47,668 nt of DNA from Candidatus Nomurabacteria bacterium RIFOXYB1_FULL_39_16 (GTDB lineage: Bacteria > Patescibacteriota > Minisyncoccia > Phycocordibacterales > UBA9973): the NCBI GenBank assembly GCA_001787205.1, contig MFWB01000011.1:1-47668 (forward strand), written 5' to 3'. The position numbers were made by a program, and so were the translations under genes. How positions within the stretch are numbered: the first letter of the stretch is position 1; every line of letters starts with the position of its first letter. Positions 26,392 through 35,742 of this stretch are shown one piece after another. The notes beneath the pieces were generated by a model, which was not told the DNA's origin, made no database searches, and worked only from the letters and a program-made list of their open reading frames with translations.

Positions 26392-26757
26392 CTACTGACT
26401 TTTAGTTGCAACCTCTAAAATATATCCATCTGGGTCTTTAAAATCTACAGTATAAGCGGTTTTGTTTTTGTAAATATAATCAACTGGACCCCTAATAATA
26501 TTTCCATTATTACTTATCAAGAATTCCGCCACTTTATCTACGACACTCCTAGATTCAGCAAGAAAACAAATATGACGTGGTCCTGCACTTTTGATAAACC
26601 CAAAAGGTTGTTCTATAAAATAAATTTTTGTTTCTCCATTACTAAACCCATTTTCATTTATCTTTTGCCAATCAATGACTTGAAATAGGTTTTCATAAAA
26701 ATTTAAAGAAACAGCAAGCTTCGAAACCCAGAATTCTATATGTTTTATTGTTGTCAT
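26392..26757 (-). CDS. VOC family (glyoxalase/bleomycin resistance-like) protein
   Basis: MTTIKHIEFWVSKLAVSLNFYENLF...YTVDFKDPDGYILEV; longer N-terminus in the ORF track is encoded by palindrome I. Confidence 0.85.
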   Translation of the reverse strand: MTTIKHIEFWVSKLAVSLNFYENLFQVIDWQKINENGFSNGETKIYFIEQPFGFIKSAGPRHICFLAESRSVVDKVAEFLISNNGNIIRGPVDYIYKNKTAYTVDFKDPDGYILEVATKSQ

Positions 26758-26766
26758 GTAATTTAT

Positions 26767-26809
26767 TCCCCTCTCCTTAATAAGGAGAGGGGTTGGGGGT
26801 GAGGTTCTC
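26767..26809. repeat. Palindromic element I (inverted relative to H)
   Basis: CCCCTCTCCTTAATAAGGAGAGGGGTTGGGGGTGAGGTTC. Confidence 0.9.
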
Positions 26810-28295
26810 AATCTTTTCTTAAAAACAAAGGTTTCTCGGGTTTTTTGTTGGCTTTAATTAACTCTTGGATTGTTTGAGAAGTTTCAGGCAATATTAGTTC
26901 TAACATCTTTACTATTTTATACAAACGAATAACCATATCGGAAATTAATTCTTTCCCTTTTTTCTCATCTATTTTTACAACTTTAAACGGTTCTGTTTCT
27001 TGGATAGATTTATCCAGTTCGCCAATTTTATCCCAGACAAAGTCCGTCGCTTGTTTGATGTCAAATTTTTCAAAAAAACTAAAATATTCTGTGAAATCTG
27101 TCTCCTCTCCAATCTCTGGACACTTTTCTAAATATTTTTCTGATAATGTAAGTATTCGTGAAGTTAAATTCCCCAACCCATTTGCCAATCCAGAATTATA
27201 AGCATCTTTAAAGCGTTCCATTGTGAAGGGACTATCTTCAAAGGAAGAAACTTCTCGCAAAAGGAAATAGCGGAGCGCGTCGGTGCCGTATTCCGCGACC
27301 AATCCCGTCGGATCTGCGACATTGCCCAAAGTTTTAGACATTTTTACTCCTCCATCCGCTGTAATAAATCCATTCACTACTATTTGATGTGTATTTTTTA
27401 CACCGGCAGCCATCAGCATCGCTTGCCACATTGCAGATTGAAAACGAGTATTATCTTTCCCACAATATTGCGTCGGGTTTCCATTCACCCAATATTTTTC
27501 AAACAAATCCTCCCCTCCTGCCTGAGGAGGGGTGCCCTTTAGGGCGGGGTGGTGGGAGTCTGGCCAACCTAGGGTAGAAATATAATTCGTAAGTGCATCA
27601 AACCACACATACATCACGTGCTCTTCATCCCCCGGCACCGGTATGCCCCAAGACATCTTTGATTTCAAGCGTGAAATAGAGAAATCTTGTAGCCCGCGAG
27701 AGACAAAAGCCTTCATTTCATTAAAGCGAAAATCGGGCACGACAAAATTCGGATTTTCTTCGTAAAATTTCAAAAGTTTTTCACCAAATTCACTATACTT
27801 GAAAAAGTAATTTTCTTCTTCAATAATTTCAAGCGGACGGCCAGGGTGCACGGGGCATTCATCATTTACGAGTTCGGAATCACTCTTCGTTTCTTCGCAA
27901 CCGACACAATATTTCGCTTCATAATTTTTCTTATAGATATATCCATTGTCATTCACCCTCTTCCAGAATTCTTGCGCGGACTTTATGTGATGTTTATCTG
28001 TCGTGCGGACAAAATGCAAAATTTCTTCATCCATCCCGAAAATTTTCACTGATTCTTTGAATTTTAAAAAGTTCTCGTCTACGAATTCTTGTGGCTGTTT
28101 GCCCTGTGAGAGAGCTTTCTCGTAAATCTTCATTCCGTGCTCGTCCGTGCCAGTGTTAAAAAAAACATCAAAACCTTGCAGTTTTTTGTATCTGGCGATG
28201 ACATCCGTCCGCACAAATTCCAGCGCATGCCCCATATGGAGGTCCGCGTTTACGTACGGAAGAGTCGTTGTAATGTAGAAACTAGTTTTTTTCAT
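26808..28295 (-). CDS. metG: Methionyl-tRNA synthetase
   Basis: FYITTTLPYVNADLHMGHALEFVRTDVIARYKKLQG; DGGVKMSKTLGNVADP. Confidence 0.97.
   Translation of the reverse strand: MKKTSFYITTTLPYVNADLHMGHALEFVRTDVIARYKKLQGFDVFFNTGTDEHGMKIYEKALSQGKQPQEFVDENFLKFKESVKIFGMDEEILHFVRTTDKHHIKSAQEFWKRVNDNGYIYKKNYEAKYCVGCEETKSDSELVNDECPVHPGRPLEIIEEENYFFKYSEFGEKLLKFYEENPNFVVPDFRFNEMKAFVSRGLQDFSISRLKSKMSWGIPVPGDEEHVMYVWFDALTNYISTLGWPDSHHPALKGTPPQAGGEDLFEKYWVNGNPTQYCGKDNTRFQSAMWQAMLMAAGVKNTHQIVVNGFITADGGVKMSKTLGNVADPTGLVAEYGTDALRYFLLREVSSFEDSPFTMERFKDAYNSGLANGLGNLTSRILTLSEKYLEKCPEIGEETDFTEYFSFFEKFDIKQATDFVWDKIGELDKSIQETEPFKVVKIDEKKGKELISDMVIRLYKIVKMLELILPETSQTIQELIKANKKPEKPLFLRKD
27508..27560. repeat. Palindromic element J (inside metG)
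   Basis: TCCTCCCCTCCTGCCTGAGGAGGGGTGCCCTTTAGGGCGGGGTGGTGGGA; encodes SHHPALKGTPPQAGGED. Confidence 0.9.
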
Positions 28296-29361
28296 CGCTT
28301 GTTTTTAATAGAGTCTTGTCTTTCTCAATATCATTCAAAAATTCCATCAAAATCACAGACATCGGGATAGAGAGAATGGCTCCCCAAACTCCGCCCAATT
28401 CAAAGCCTATCACCACCGCCAAGATAATGACAATAGGCGAAAGACCCACTATCTTCTTGATAATAAGTGGAGCAAAAAGGAAAACTTCAAATTGGTGAAC
28501 AATGATATAGGCTCCGGTAACCATTACGGCGCTTCCCAGTCCGTCGGAAATGTACGAGAAGAAAAAAGTCGGAACCAAAGCGACTAAAATACCGTAAGGC
28601 ACCATCTCCATTATTCCCGCGATGATGGCAAGCAAGAGCGCGTACTGTATTCCGACAAGCGAGAGTATTAGATAGATCAAAATACCCACCACAACACCGA
28701 GAAGCATCTGCCCCTTTACCCAGAGGCCTATCTTGCGGCTTGAGCGCGCCCACAGGTCAACCACGTAATTTTCATAGGAAATAGGAATAATGATACGAAG
28801 GAAATTCTCTATCCCCTTTTCTTGGATTGAAAGATAAAAAGAAAGAACGATAATCAGGAAAAAGTTGAAGATGCTTCCGAAAGCCACAGAGATGGTGGTA
28901 AAGAATCCTCCAGACAAATTCAAAATGAAAGTCTTGGACACAGACAGAAGCGACGAGACAGAAAAGTCTCCTCCCAGACTGCTCACCACATCTTTCGCCC
29001 CGGAAAACGCTTCGTTTTTGAAAAAATTCAATATGGAAACATCGGGAGCATAAGAGGCTAAGAAAGTGGAGAAGTTATAAATTTCTGTTATTAAAAGCGG
29101 AGCAAAGAGATAAAACATTCCCGACAAAATGGACAACGACACGGCATACGTTATTACAATACCCAAGATTCTGCCAATTCCTATCTTTTGGAAATGGGGC
29201 ACGGATGATTCCATAAAAGAAGCAATCACGATAGCGGTCAAAACCACTAAAACCAAATCTCGCAAGAACCAAAACAGGAACACAGAGATAAGAATCAGAA
29301 CAGCTCGGACTATGCTGCCGGTAGACACTGAAACAGAAGTAATATTTCCTTTCTCAGACAT
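28282..29361 (-). CDS. AI-2E family (PerM/YdiK-like) transporter
   Basis: Multi-TM protein with FYLSIQEKGIENFLRIIIPISYENYVVDLWARSSRKIGLWVKGQMLLGVVVG; start set by -10 TATTAT 6 nt upstream. Confidence 0.88.
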   Translation of the reverse strand: MSEKGNITSVSVSTGSIVRAVLILISVFLFWFLRDLVLVVLTAIVIASFMESSVPHFQKIGIGRILGIVITYAVSLSILSGMFYLFAPLLITEIYNFSTFLASYAPDVSILNFFKNEAFSGAKDVVSSLGGDFSVSSLLSVSKTFILNLSGGFFTTISVAFGSIFNFFLIIVLSFYLSIQEKGIENFLRIIIPISYENYVVDLWARSSRKIGLWVKGQMLLGVVVGILIYLILSLVGIQYALLLAIIAGIMEMVPYGILVALVPTFFFSYISDGLGSAVMVTGAYIIVHQFEVFLFAPLIIKKIVGLSPIVIILAVVIGFELGGVWGAILSIPMSVILMEFLNDIEKDKTLLKTSDEKN

Positions 29362-29382
29362 AAAAATATAATAGCACAAAAA

Positions 29383-30651
29383 CTAGAATTTAAGAATCTT
29401 CAAGAATGGAACCTTTTCCTTAAACGGCCCAATGAGCGCCAAATTCAGCTTTTTGTTTTGAAAGATTTCTCCGGCCAGATTTTGAATTTGTGCTGCTGTA
29501 ACCTTACGTATTTCTAGAGCTTTTTCTTCCATATTGCGGGATTTCCGCTTCAGAAGCTCTTGTCCACCGTAGAAATTGGCGATGTCATCGCTTGATTCCA
29601 GGGAAAGCTTCATATTGCCTATTAGGCATTCTTTCACTTTATTTAATTCCTCTTCCCCCACCTTTTCATTTTTTAATTTTTTACATTCTTCCAAGACTGC
29701 CGAGAGAACTTCATTTATTCTTTTATTGTCCACCCCGGCGGAAATCTGGAAAAATCCGTGGTCGGTATAAGTGTCGTTGTAAGCCCGCACATAATACCCG
29801 ACGCCCATTTCTTCTCTGAGCTTTTGGAAAAGTCTAGAACTCATTCCTCCGCCCAAGACTCCCCCCAGGACCGAGAGCACGGCATTGTTTTTACTAAACA
29901 GGTCATAAGTGCGCACACCCAAGACGAAATGTGTCTGGTCCGTCTGCTTGAAACTTATCAACGCTTCAGGCTTGCTTTGAGCTTCTTTCACTTTTACTTT
30001 GCTCATTTTCTTGCCTCGTTTCACAGAACCGAAAATTTTATTCGCCTCACGCAATACTTCTTTTTCTGTCACCGCTCCTGCTACTATGAGCACAGTGGCT
30101 TCAGGTAAATAATGAGCTTTTTTGTAATTAACAAAATCGTCGCGTTTCATATTCAAAATATTTTTCTTGGAACCGGCTATGTTCCATCCAGCCGGGGCGT
30201 CTCCATAGAGCAACTCCATCATCAAATCCTGCACGTGCCTGTTCGGCAAATCTTCGTACATATTTATTTCTTCTATAATCACACCCTTTTCCTTTTGCAT
30301 TTCAGCCTCCGGAAAAGTGGAATTCAAATAAATATCTGACACCACATCAAAAATTTTACTGAAGTGTTTTGCATCAGATTTTGCATAGTATCCTGTATAT
30401 TCTTGTCCGGTAAAAGCGTTGTACTGACTGCCCAATGCATCTAACTCTTTTGAAATATCAATAGCCTTAGGCCTCTTCACCGTGCCCTTGAAGCACATAT
30501 GCTCCAAAAAGTGAGAAATTCCGTTATTTCTTTTCTCTTCATATTTGGACCCGGCTTCTACCAAGACAAGCACTGTTGCCGTAGGATTCTCCTTCATCGG
30601 AATAGTAACAACCCGCAGTCCATTTTTTAAAACTTTTTTTGAGAATTTCAT
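29383..30651 (-). CDS. M16 family zinc metallopeptidase
   Basis: GISHFLEHMCFKGTVKRP (HxxEH) and downstream Glu region; full-length M16-like pattern. Confidence 0.93.
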   Translation of the reverse strand: MKFSKKVLKNGLRVVTIPMKENPTATVLVLVEAGSKYEEKRNNGISHFLEHMCFKGTVKRPKAIDISKELDALGSQYNAFTGQEYTGYYAKSDAKHFSKIFDVVSDIYLNSTFPEAEMQKEKGVIIEEINMYEDLPNRHVQDLMMELLYGDAPAGWNIAGSKKNILNMKRDDFVNYKKAHYLPEATVLIVAGAVTEKEVLREANKIFGSVKRGKKMSKVKVKEAQSKPEALISFKQTDQTHFVLGVRTYDLFSKNNAVLSVLGGVLGGGMSSRLFQKLREEMGVGYYVRAYNDTYTDHGFFQISAGVDNKRINEVLSAVLEECKKLKNEKVGEEELNKVKECLIGNMKLSLESSDDIANFYGGQELLKRKSRNMEEKALEIRKVTAAQIQNLAGEIFQNKKLNLALIGPFKEKVPFLKILKF

Positions 30652-30672
30652 ATGAATCATATTACCACAGAT

Positions 30673-30715
30673 AGCACCCCACCCCAACCCTCCCCTTGGC
30701 TAATGGGAGGGCGAA
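30673..30715. repeat. Palindromic element K
   Basis: GCACCCCACCCCAACCCTCCCCTTGGCTAATGGGAGGGCG; contains the DUF559 stop codon. Confidence 0.85.
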
Positions 30716-31065
30716 CTCAACCTACTAACAATTTCTTGTAAAACTCCACTTATGTTATTAGTTATCTCACTATTCCAAAAGCGAACTGTCTTTATATCTA
30801 AGGTCAAGAGATAATTATCTCTTTCTTGATCGTATTCTTTGTTATCAAGATGCTGTGCTCCATCCAATTCAATTGCTAGTTTTTTATCAGGACAATAAAA
30901 ATCCAAAATATAGGGTCCTATAGAATGTTGGCGTTTGAATTTAAAACCCAATTGAGCGCCACGCAAATATGCCCACAAAATAACTTCTTGCTGAGTTTGA
31001 TTTTTTCGTAACTCAACTCTCCGAGGTTTTAAAACTGGATGATTGTGGAGTATGGGCATTTGCAT
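30700..31065 (-). CDS. DUF559 / Vsr-like endonuclease-domain protein, copy 2
   Basis: LRKNQTQQEVILWAYLRGAQLGFKFKRQHSIGPYILDFYCPDKKLAIELDGAQH...VRFWNSEI; clear paralogue of 26018-26377. Confidence 0.85.
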   Translation of the reverse strand: MQMPILHNHPVLKPRRVELRKNQTQQEVILWAYLRGAQLGFKFKRQHSIGPYILDFYCPDKKLAIELDGAQHLDNKEYDQERDNYLLTLDIKTVRFWNSEITNNISGVLQEIVSRLSSPSH

Positions 31066-31068
31066 TTT

Positions 31069-31110
31069 CCTCCCCCTTCGCCAAGGGGGAGGCTAGGAGG
31101 GGGTGCTGGT
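31069..31110. repeat. Palindromic element L
   Basis: CCTCCCCCTTCGCCAAGGGGGAGGCTAGGAGGGGGTGCT. Confidence 0.9.
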
Positions 31111-31115
31111 GGTGA

Positions 31116-32453
31116 CTAATTTATCTTGTTTTTTATATATTTAACAAGCTCAGCTACCTTTATTCTCTCCTGTTCCCCTGTATCGCGATCACGCACAGTC
31201 ACCGCATCATCCGAGAGCGTATCAAAGTCCACCACGATGCAAAATGGTGTGCCTATTTCATCTTGGCGACGATAACGCTTGCCAATGTTGCCATTGTCGT
31301 CCCAAGCCACCCAGCCAAATTCTTTTTTTAATTCTGTAAATACGTTTTTTGCGTAAGAAACAAGCTCTGGTTTATTTTTTAATAACGGAGAAACAGCTGC
31401 CTTATACGGAGCGACTGATGGGGGTAATTTTAGATAAACCCTTGTACTGTCTCCCTCCCCATCTTCTCTATAAGCAGAACAAAGGAGCGCTAGAATAGCT
31501 CTATCTATACTAACAGTCGGTTCTATAACATGTGGAACAAATTTCTCTCCCGTTGTTTCATCCAGTACCTCCATTTTTTCACCGGAAAATTCTTGATGTC
31601 TCTTTAAGTCATAATCTCCCCTGTGTGATAAGCCTGTCAGTTCTTTGATTCCAAACGGATATTCAAATTCTAAATCTATCGTTTTTATACTATAGTGTGC
31701 TCGTCCCTCTTTGGGGTGCTCAAATGGATGAAGTTTTTTTACATCAACACCAATTCTGGAAAGCCATTCCTTTTGTTCAAGTAAAAAGTTATCAAAGTAA
31801 GATTCCCATGGAGCATTCGGATGGATAAAATATTCAAATTCCATTATTTCAAATTCACGCAATCTGTAAGTAAAATCCCTGGGGGTTATTTCGTTTCTGA
31901 AAGCTTTTCCTATTTGCGCTATGCCAAAAGGTATTTTGGGCGACAAGGATTGTAAAACATTTTTAAAATTAACAAACATACTTTGAGCCTCTTCCGGCCT
32001 CAAGTAAGTCTTGATCGCTGTTTCTTCCGACGCGCCCATTCTAGTTTCAAGCATCAAGTTAAAATTATTTGGCACACTTAATTTTCCACCGCAGTCTGGA
32101 CAGGCTTCTTTGTTTTCTATTTGGTCCGTACGAAAGCTATGTCCGCAAGACTTACATTTTGAAACAGGATCCACGAAGTTTTCTACGTGACCTGAAGCTT
32201 CCCACACCCTTGGATGCATCAAGATGGGCGTGTCTATCAGATAAATATTTTCTCTGCTACGCACGAAATAATCTACCCAAGAATCTTCAATATTCTTTTT
32301 TAATATTGAGCCAAGCGGACCATAATCGTAAGTTCCCGCCAGTCCTCCATATATCTCCGAGCCTTGGAAAATAAATCCGCGTCTTTTGCAGAGGGAAACT
32401 ATTTTTTCCATTAACTCATTATCTTTATCTTCTTTTTTATTTTCTTTTGTCAT
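31116..32453 (-). CDS. glyS: Glycyl-tRNA synthetase (single-chain GlyQS type)
   Basis: SLCKRRGFIFQGSEIYGGLAGTYDYGPLG; FEIMEFEYF; EPTVSIDRAILALL. Confidence 0.96.
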   Translation of the reverse strand: MTKENKKEDKDNELMEKIVSLCKRRGFIFQGSEIYGGLAGTYDYGPLGSILKKNIEDSWVDYFVRSRENIYLIDTPILMHPRVWEASGHVENFVDPVSKCKSCGHSFRTDQIENKEACPDCGGKLSVPNNFNLMLETRMGASEETAIKTYLRPEEAQSMFVNFKNVLQSLSPKIPFGIAQIGKAFRNEITPRDFTYRLREFEIMEFEYFIHPNAPWESYFDNFLLEQKEWLSRIGVDVKKLHPFEHPKEGRAHYSIKTIDLEFEYPFGIKELTGLSHRGDYDLKRHQEFSGEKMEVLDETTGEKFVPHVIEPTVSIDRAILALLCSAYREDGEGDSTRVYLKLPPSVAPYKAAVSPLLKNKPELVSYAKNVFTELKKEFGWVAWDDNGNIGKRYRRQDEIGTPFCIVVDFDTLSDDAVTVRDRDTGEQERIKVAELVKYIKNKIN

Positions 32454-32466
32454 TTTACTTTATAAC

Positions 32467-34398
32467 TTATGGAACCACGACACCTCCGTTCTGGGGAAAC
32501 GCTTCGTCACTATCAAGCTTGGTAGAAAGTCCGGCTTTGTTTACTCTCACATCTACATTAGCAAAATCGTCATGCCCAGTCAAAATCGCGTCATTGATAA
32601 TAGTCGGGCTCGTGCCAATCTGAGAAACCGAGGGCTTGAAAGCCAACTGAAAGGCGACAGAACGAGCTACTCCATTTATCCCCGCGCCTCTAGAAACTCT
32701 GTCCGCATTCCAAACTATCTCCCTAGTGGAAGAATTGTAAGTCAGATCTTCGTCTGCCGGTGAAATCGTCCCCATAAAGGTCATCCACGGCGGAATAGTG
32801 GAATTAACGCGCACCTTGGAAATGCTGTTGGATGTATTGGATAGGCTCCAAACGACGGTGTACGTCGTCGGCTTTTCAACTTGGGGTGGGATGGAACCGG
32901 TGTTGGTAAAAGGTCCGGAATAATAGAGCGCTTTGCTGGAAAACCCGACATCGGAAATAATTCTCACGGTAGCGGAAGAAGAATTTTGGAGTTCGCTCGT
33001 AGAGAAACCTTCCACTGATTGCTTACCCGAAACATCCACCTCTATATTGATGGAGGGATTGGTGAGTATGCCTCCCGCCGCAGAAAACAATGACAACGGA
33101 GAAAAGAAAAAAGTAACCGAACCGGATTCTCCCGGATCAACTTCTCTCAATTGATTCTGTGAACTTCTGTTCCACGTTATGGTGTCTTTGGATGAATCAT
33201 AAAATCCTCCCTGCGCTATTATCGTTTTTCGATTGAAAGCATTTCCGGAAATTTTAGCCCTTACTTCCATATCATTTATTTTGGTGTCAGAATTATTTAC
33301 AAAACGTATTTCGGCGTTTATTGATGTCTTCGCATCGGTGGCATATTCTCTCTCTGAGACGCCATTGATATAAAGATTGGCTTCAATGAAGGGCTTTTTG
33401 ACTATAAGTGTATTCTTTACAGAGTTGAACACAACACCGATGATTGATTTATCCGTGGCGGATTGTGAACCGCTGGAAACAGTAAAGGTCTTCTCTTCCC
33501 CGTCAAAAACATCAACCATCTTGCCCAAGACTATAATCTCATTTTCTCCGCCTGGAGCCAGGTCTCCCAGATTCCAAACATTATTGCCGAACGAAGGCGC
33601 CGGAGTGGACTTTATAAAAGAAAATCCAACCGGGTAATCAAGCCGTACGAGTATCTTGGGAGCGGGAGTGGTGGCATTAAGCGAAGCTTTTATTTTTAAA
33701 ATGATATCTTGATTGGGGCTGATGGTGGCGGGAGCGTCAACGGTAAGATTTATCGGGGTGGAATTTATATTTACTTCATAAAGTTTCTCCTTCACGAAAA
33801 TGGCGTTAGAACCCGAAACTCTGTACTCCAGAGTTATTTTTATCGGACGAACACTGCCCTGTTCGCCGAAGAGCGTCAGTTTTAGATTTTCATTACGCAC
33901 CGCTCCGGCTGGAATCGTGCCCAAGGATTCCCGGAAGCGTTCCGTGTCTAAAGACAAATCCGAGGCTGAACCCTTCGGATATTCCACCACGAGGTCAACC
34001 AGGTCTAAAGGAGAACTGTTTTTGTTGGTAATGCCAATGATAAGCGGAAGCTCTTCTCCGCCGGCGGTGAAATTGTTGCCGATGATGGATATCTCTATAT
34101 TGTCGTTGGAGACAGTGTTGCTCCCGGCGAAGAAAACATATGCCGCATATCCCAGAGTCAAAACAAAGAAGCTGATAGAGAAAATAAAAAATTTCTTGAA
34201 CAAAGAAGTCTTCATAAAGAACTTCTCCGTGGCGTCGGGCCCGGTCTTTTCTTTGGTCTTCCAAGAATCCAGTACCTCTTTCCTATTCAAATGAGAAAAG
34301 CTGTCGCGGTGTTCTATTTTGGTTTGGTAGCTTTTACTGAAGAGCTTACCCTTCAATTCTTCAAGCCTATTGAGCTTATTTCTATCATTCGTGGACAT
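32467..34398 (-). CDS. Membrane-anchored protein with repeated extracellular beta domains
   Basis: One TM near residue 70-95; DUF11-like repeats; -10 TACAAT 7 nt before the ATG. Confidence 0.7.
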   Translation of the reverse strand: MSTNDRNKLNRLEELKGKLFSKSYQTKIEHRDSFSHLNRKEVLDSWKTKEKTGPDATEKFFMKTSLFKKFFIFSISFFVLTLGYAAYVFFAGSNTVSNDNIEISIIGNNFTAGGEELPLIIGITNKNSSPLDLVDLVVEYPKGSASDLSLDTERFRESLGTIPAGAVRNENLKLTLFGEQGSVRPIKITLEYRVSGSNAIFVKEKLYEVNINSTPINLTVDAPATISPNQDIILKIKASLNATTPAPKILVRLDYPVGFSFIKSTPAPSFGNNVWNLGDLAPGGENEIIVLGKMVDVFDGEEKTFTVSSGSQSATDKSIIGVVFNSVKNTLIVKKPFIEANLYINGVSEREYATDAKTSINAEIRFVNNSDTKINDMEVRAKISGNAFNRKTIIAQGGFYDSSKDTITWNRSSQNQLREVDPGESGSVTFFFSPLSLFSAAGGILTNPSINIEVDVSGKQSVEGFSTSELQNSSSATVRIISDVGFSSKALYYSGPFTNTGSIPPQVEKPTTYTVVWSLSNTSNSISKVRVNSTIPPWMTFMGTISPADEDLTYNSSTREIVWNADRVSRGAGINGVARSVAFQLAFKPSVSQIGTSPTIINDAILTGHDDFANVDVRVNKAGLSTKLDSDEAFPQNGGVVVP

Positions 34399-34455
34399 AT
34401 AGAGAATTGTAACACCCCGAACGAAATTTGGAAAATTTCTGACGGGGCAGGTATT

Positions 34456-35034
34456 TTATAAATGTGTCTCCTTGAGGGCCTTGTTGATTTGGTTCAATAC
34501 TTGGGACTTTGACTTGGAAACTTCAAATATCAGATTTTCTTCAAACGGAGACTTGATGAGGTTCTGCAACACTGCATTGTCGCCTATGTACCCCAAGTTG
34601 TTGAGAATTCGTAAAACTAGGATAATTTCTATATTCTGCAGTTCTTCTTTCCCTGATTTTTCCAAAACAGAAAAACCGTTTATCAAATCGGAAAACAAGG
34701 CTTGGTTCGGCTCAACTCCCGCCAATAATCTTTTTAATAATTTTGCAATATTAGAAACAACTTCAAAAGTTCCGGAATTCTTGGAAAGTTGTTCAAGCTT
34801 GTTGGTTTTAGAAGCGCTGGTTATCCTCCAAAAATCTTTCCCCTGTACTAAATCAATTTTCACATAAGCGAAATCTTGCAAAATGAAACGCAATTTGGAA
34901 GACATTTTGCGCACACCCTGCGCGGATGCATAAATCATCCCCAAGTCACGGGTAAAAATGGGGTAATACCTTCCCGCTTCTCCGTAATTTTTATTTCCCA
35001 ATATTATCCCCTCTGTGTGATAAATGTGATGCAT
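34456..35034 (-). CDS. recO: DNA repair protein RecO (short)
   Basis: HHIYHTEGIILGNKNYGEAGRYYPIFTRDLGMIYASAQGVRKMSSKLRFILQDFAYVKIDLVQGKDFWRIT. Confidence 0.8.
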   Translation of the reverse strand: MHHIYHTEGIILGNKNYGEAGRYYPIFTRDLGMIYASAQGVRKMSSKLRFILQDFAYVKIDLVQGKDFWRITSASKTNKLEQLSKNSGTFEVVSNIAKLLKRLLAGVEPNQALFSDLINGFSVLEKSGKEELQNIEIILVLRILNNLGYIGDNAVLQNLIKSPFEENLIFEVSKSKSQVLNQINKALKETHL

Positions 35035-35675
35035 TAGAATTCTTCTTCTTTGCCCAATTCTGGTTTTTTAAATATTATTCCTGATTCTTGTAGAATTGTT
35101 TCTGGAGTAAACCAAACAGATTTCGCAAAATCTTGTGCAATCGCATCGTGGACCGGAAAACAAATACGTGGATTTATATTTTTCGCATAATCTATGGCTT
35201 CCCTTGTTTTCATCCATGGCCCAATAATGGGAAGCGCTAGTACGTCTACACTGCTGTCGGGATAATTAAACGAATCACCTGGATAACACAAGGCATCAAT
35301 GGTATATCCTGTGTTTTGAACAAGCTTAAAATCTTTATAGATTTCAGCATGAGTATTCCCGAATCCTGTGATATCCACTCCGTTTAAATTATATTTTTGA
35401 CCTTCTTCTATTTTTATATATTTAATTCCAGCCTCATCAAGTAATTTACCAACAGAAGTATTGGTAATAACAATACAGTCTGGGTTGTTTTCTAAAACTT
35501 TTTTTAATGAATCAATATGTAAATGATCATAATGTTCGTGAGTTATTAAAACAGCAGAAATGCTTGTTTCTTCGTTTTGCGTTATAGAAAAGGTACCCGG
35601 GTCGGTCATGATTCTAACCCCCTCCTTGGGTTCAGTAATAAAACAACAATGTCCTAGTTTTTTGATTTTCATCAT
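35034..35675 (-). CDS. MBL-fold metal-dependent hydrolase (UlaG-like)
   Basis: ITHEHYDHLHIDSLKKVLE and C-terminal FPVHDAIAQD. Confidence 0.85.
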   Translation of the reverse strand: MMKIKKLGHCCFITEPKEGVRIMTDPGTFSITQNEETSISAVLITHEHYDHLHIDSLKKVLENNPDCIVITNTSVGKLLDEAGIKYIKIEEGQKYNLNGVDITGFGNTHAEIYKDFKLVQNTGYTIDALCYPGDSFNYPDSSVDVLALPIIGPWMKTREAIDYAKNINPRICFPVHDAIAQDFAKSVWFTPETILQESGIIFKKPELGKEEEF

Positions 35676-35700
35676 TTTATTTTATCACAAAATAAGAAAT

Positions 35701-35724
35701 GCCGGCGACTCTCGAGTCGCCGGC
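35701..35724 (-). terminator. Strong hairpin/terminator downstream of the 67-aa ORF
   Basis: GCCGGCGACT-CTCG-AGTCGCCGGC; minus-strand side is followed by a T-rich tract. Confidence 0.7.
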
Positions 35725-35742
35725 TGAACTTTCTTGGATAGA

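Larger units (their letters stand above)
30672..31107. mobile_element. Candidate 436-bp element: DUF559 gene bounded by inverted palindromic termini
   Basis: Left AGCACCCCACCCCAACCCTCCCCTTGGC versus reverse complement of right AGCACCCCCTCCTAGCCTCCCCCTTGGC; gene fills the interior. Confidence 0.6.
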
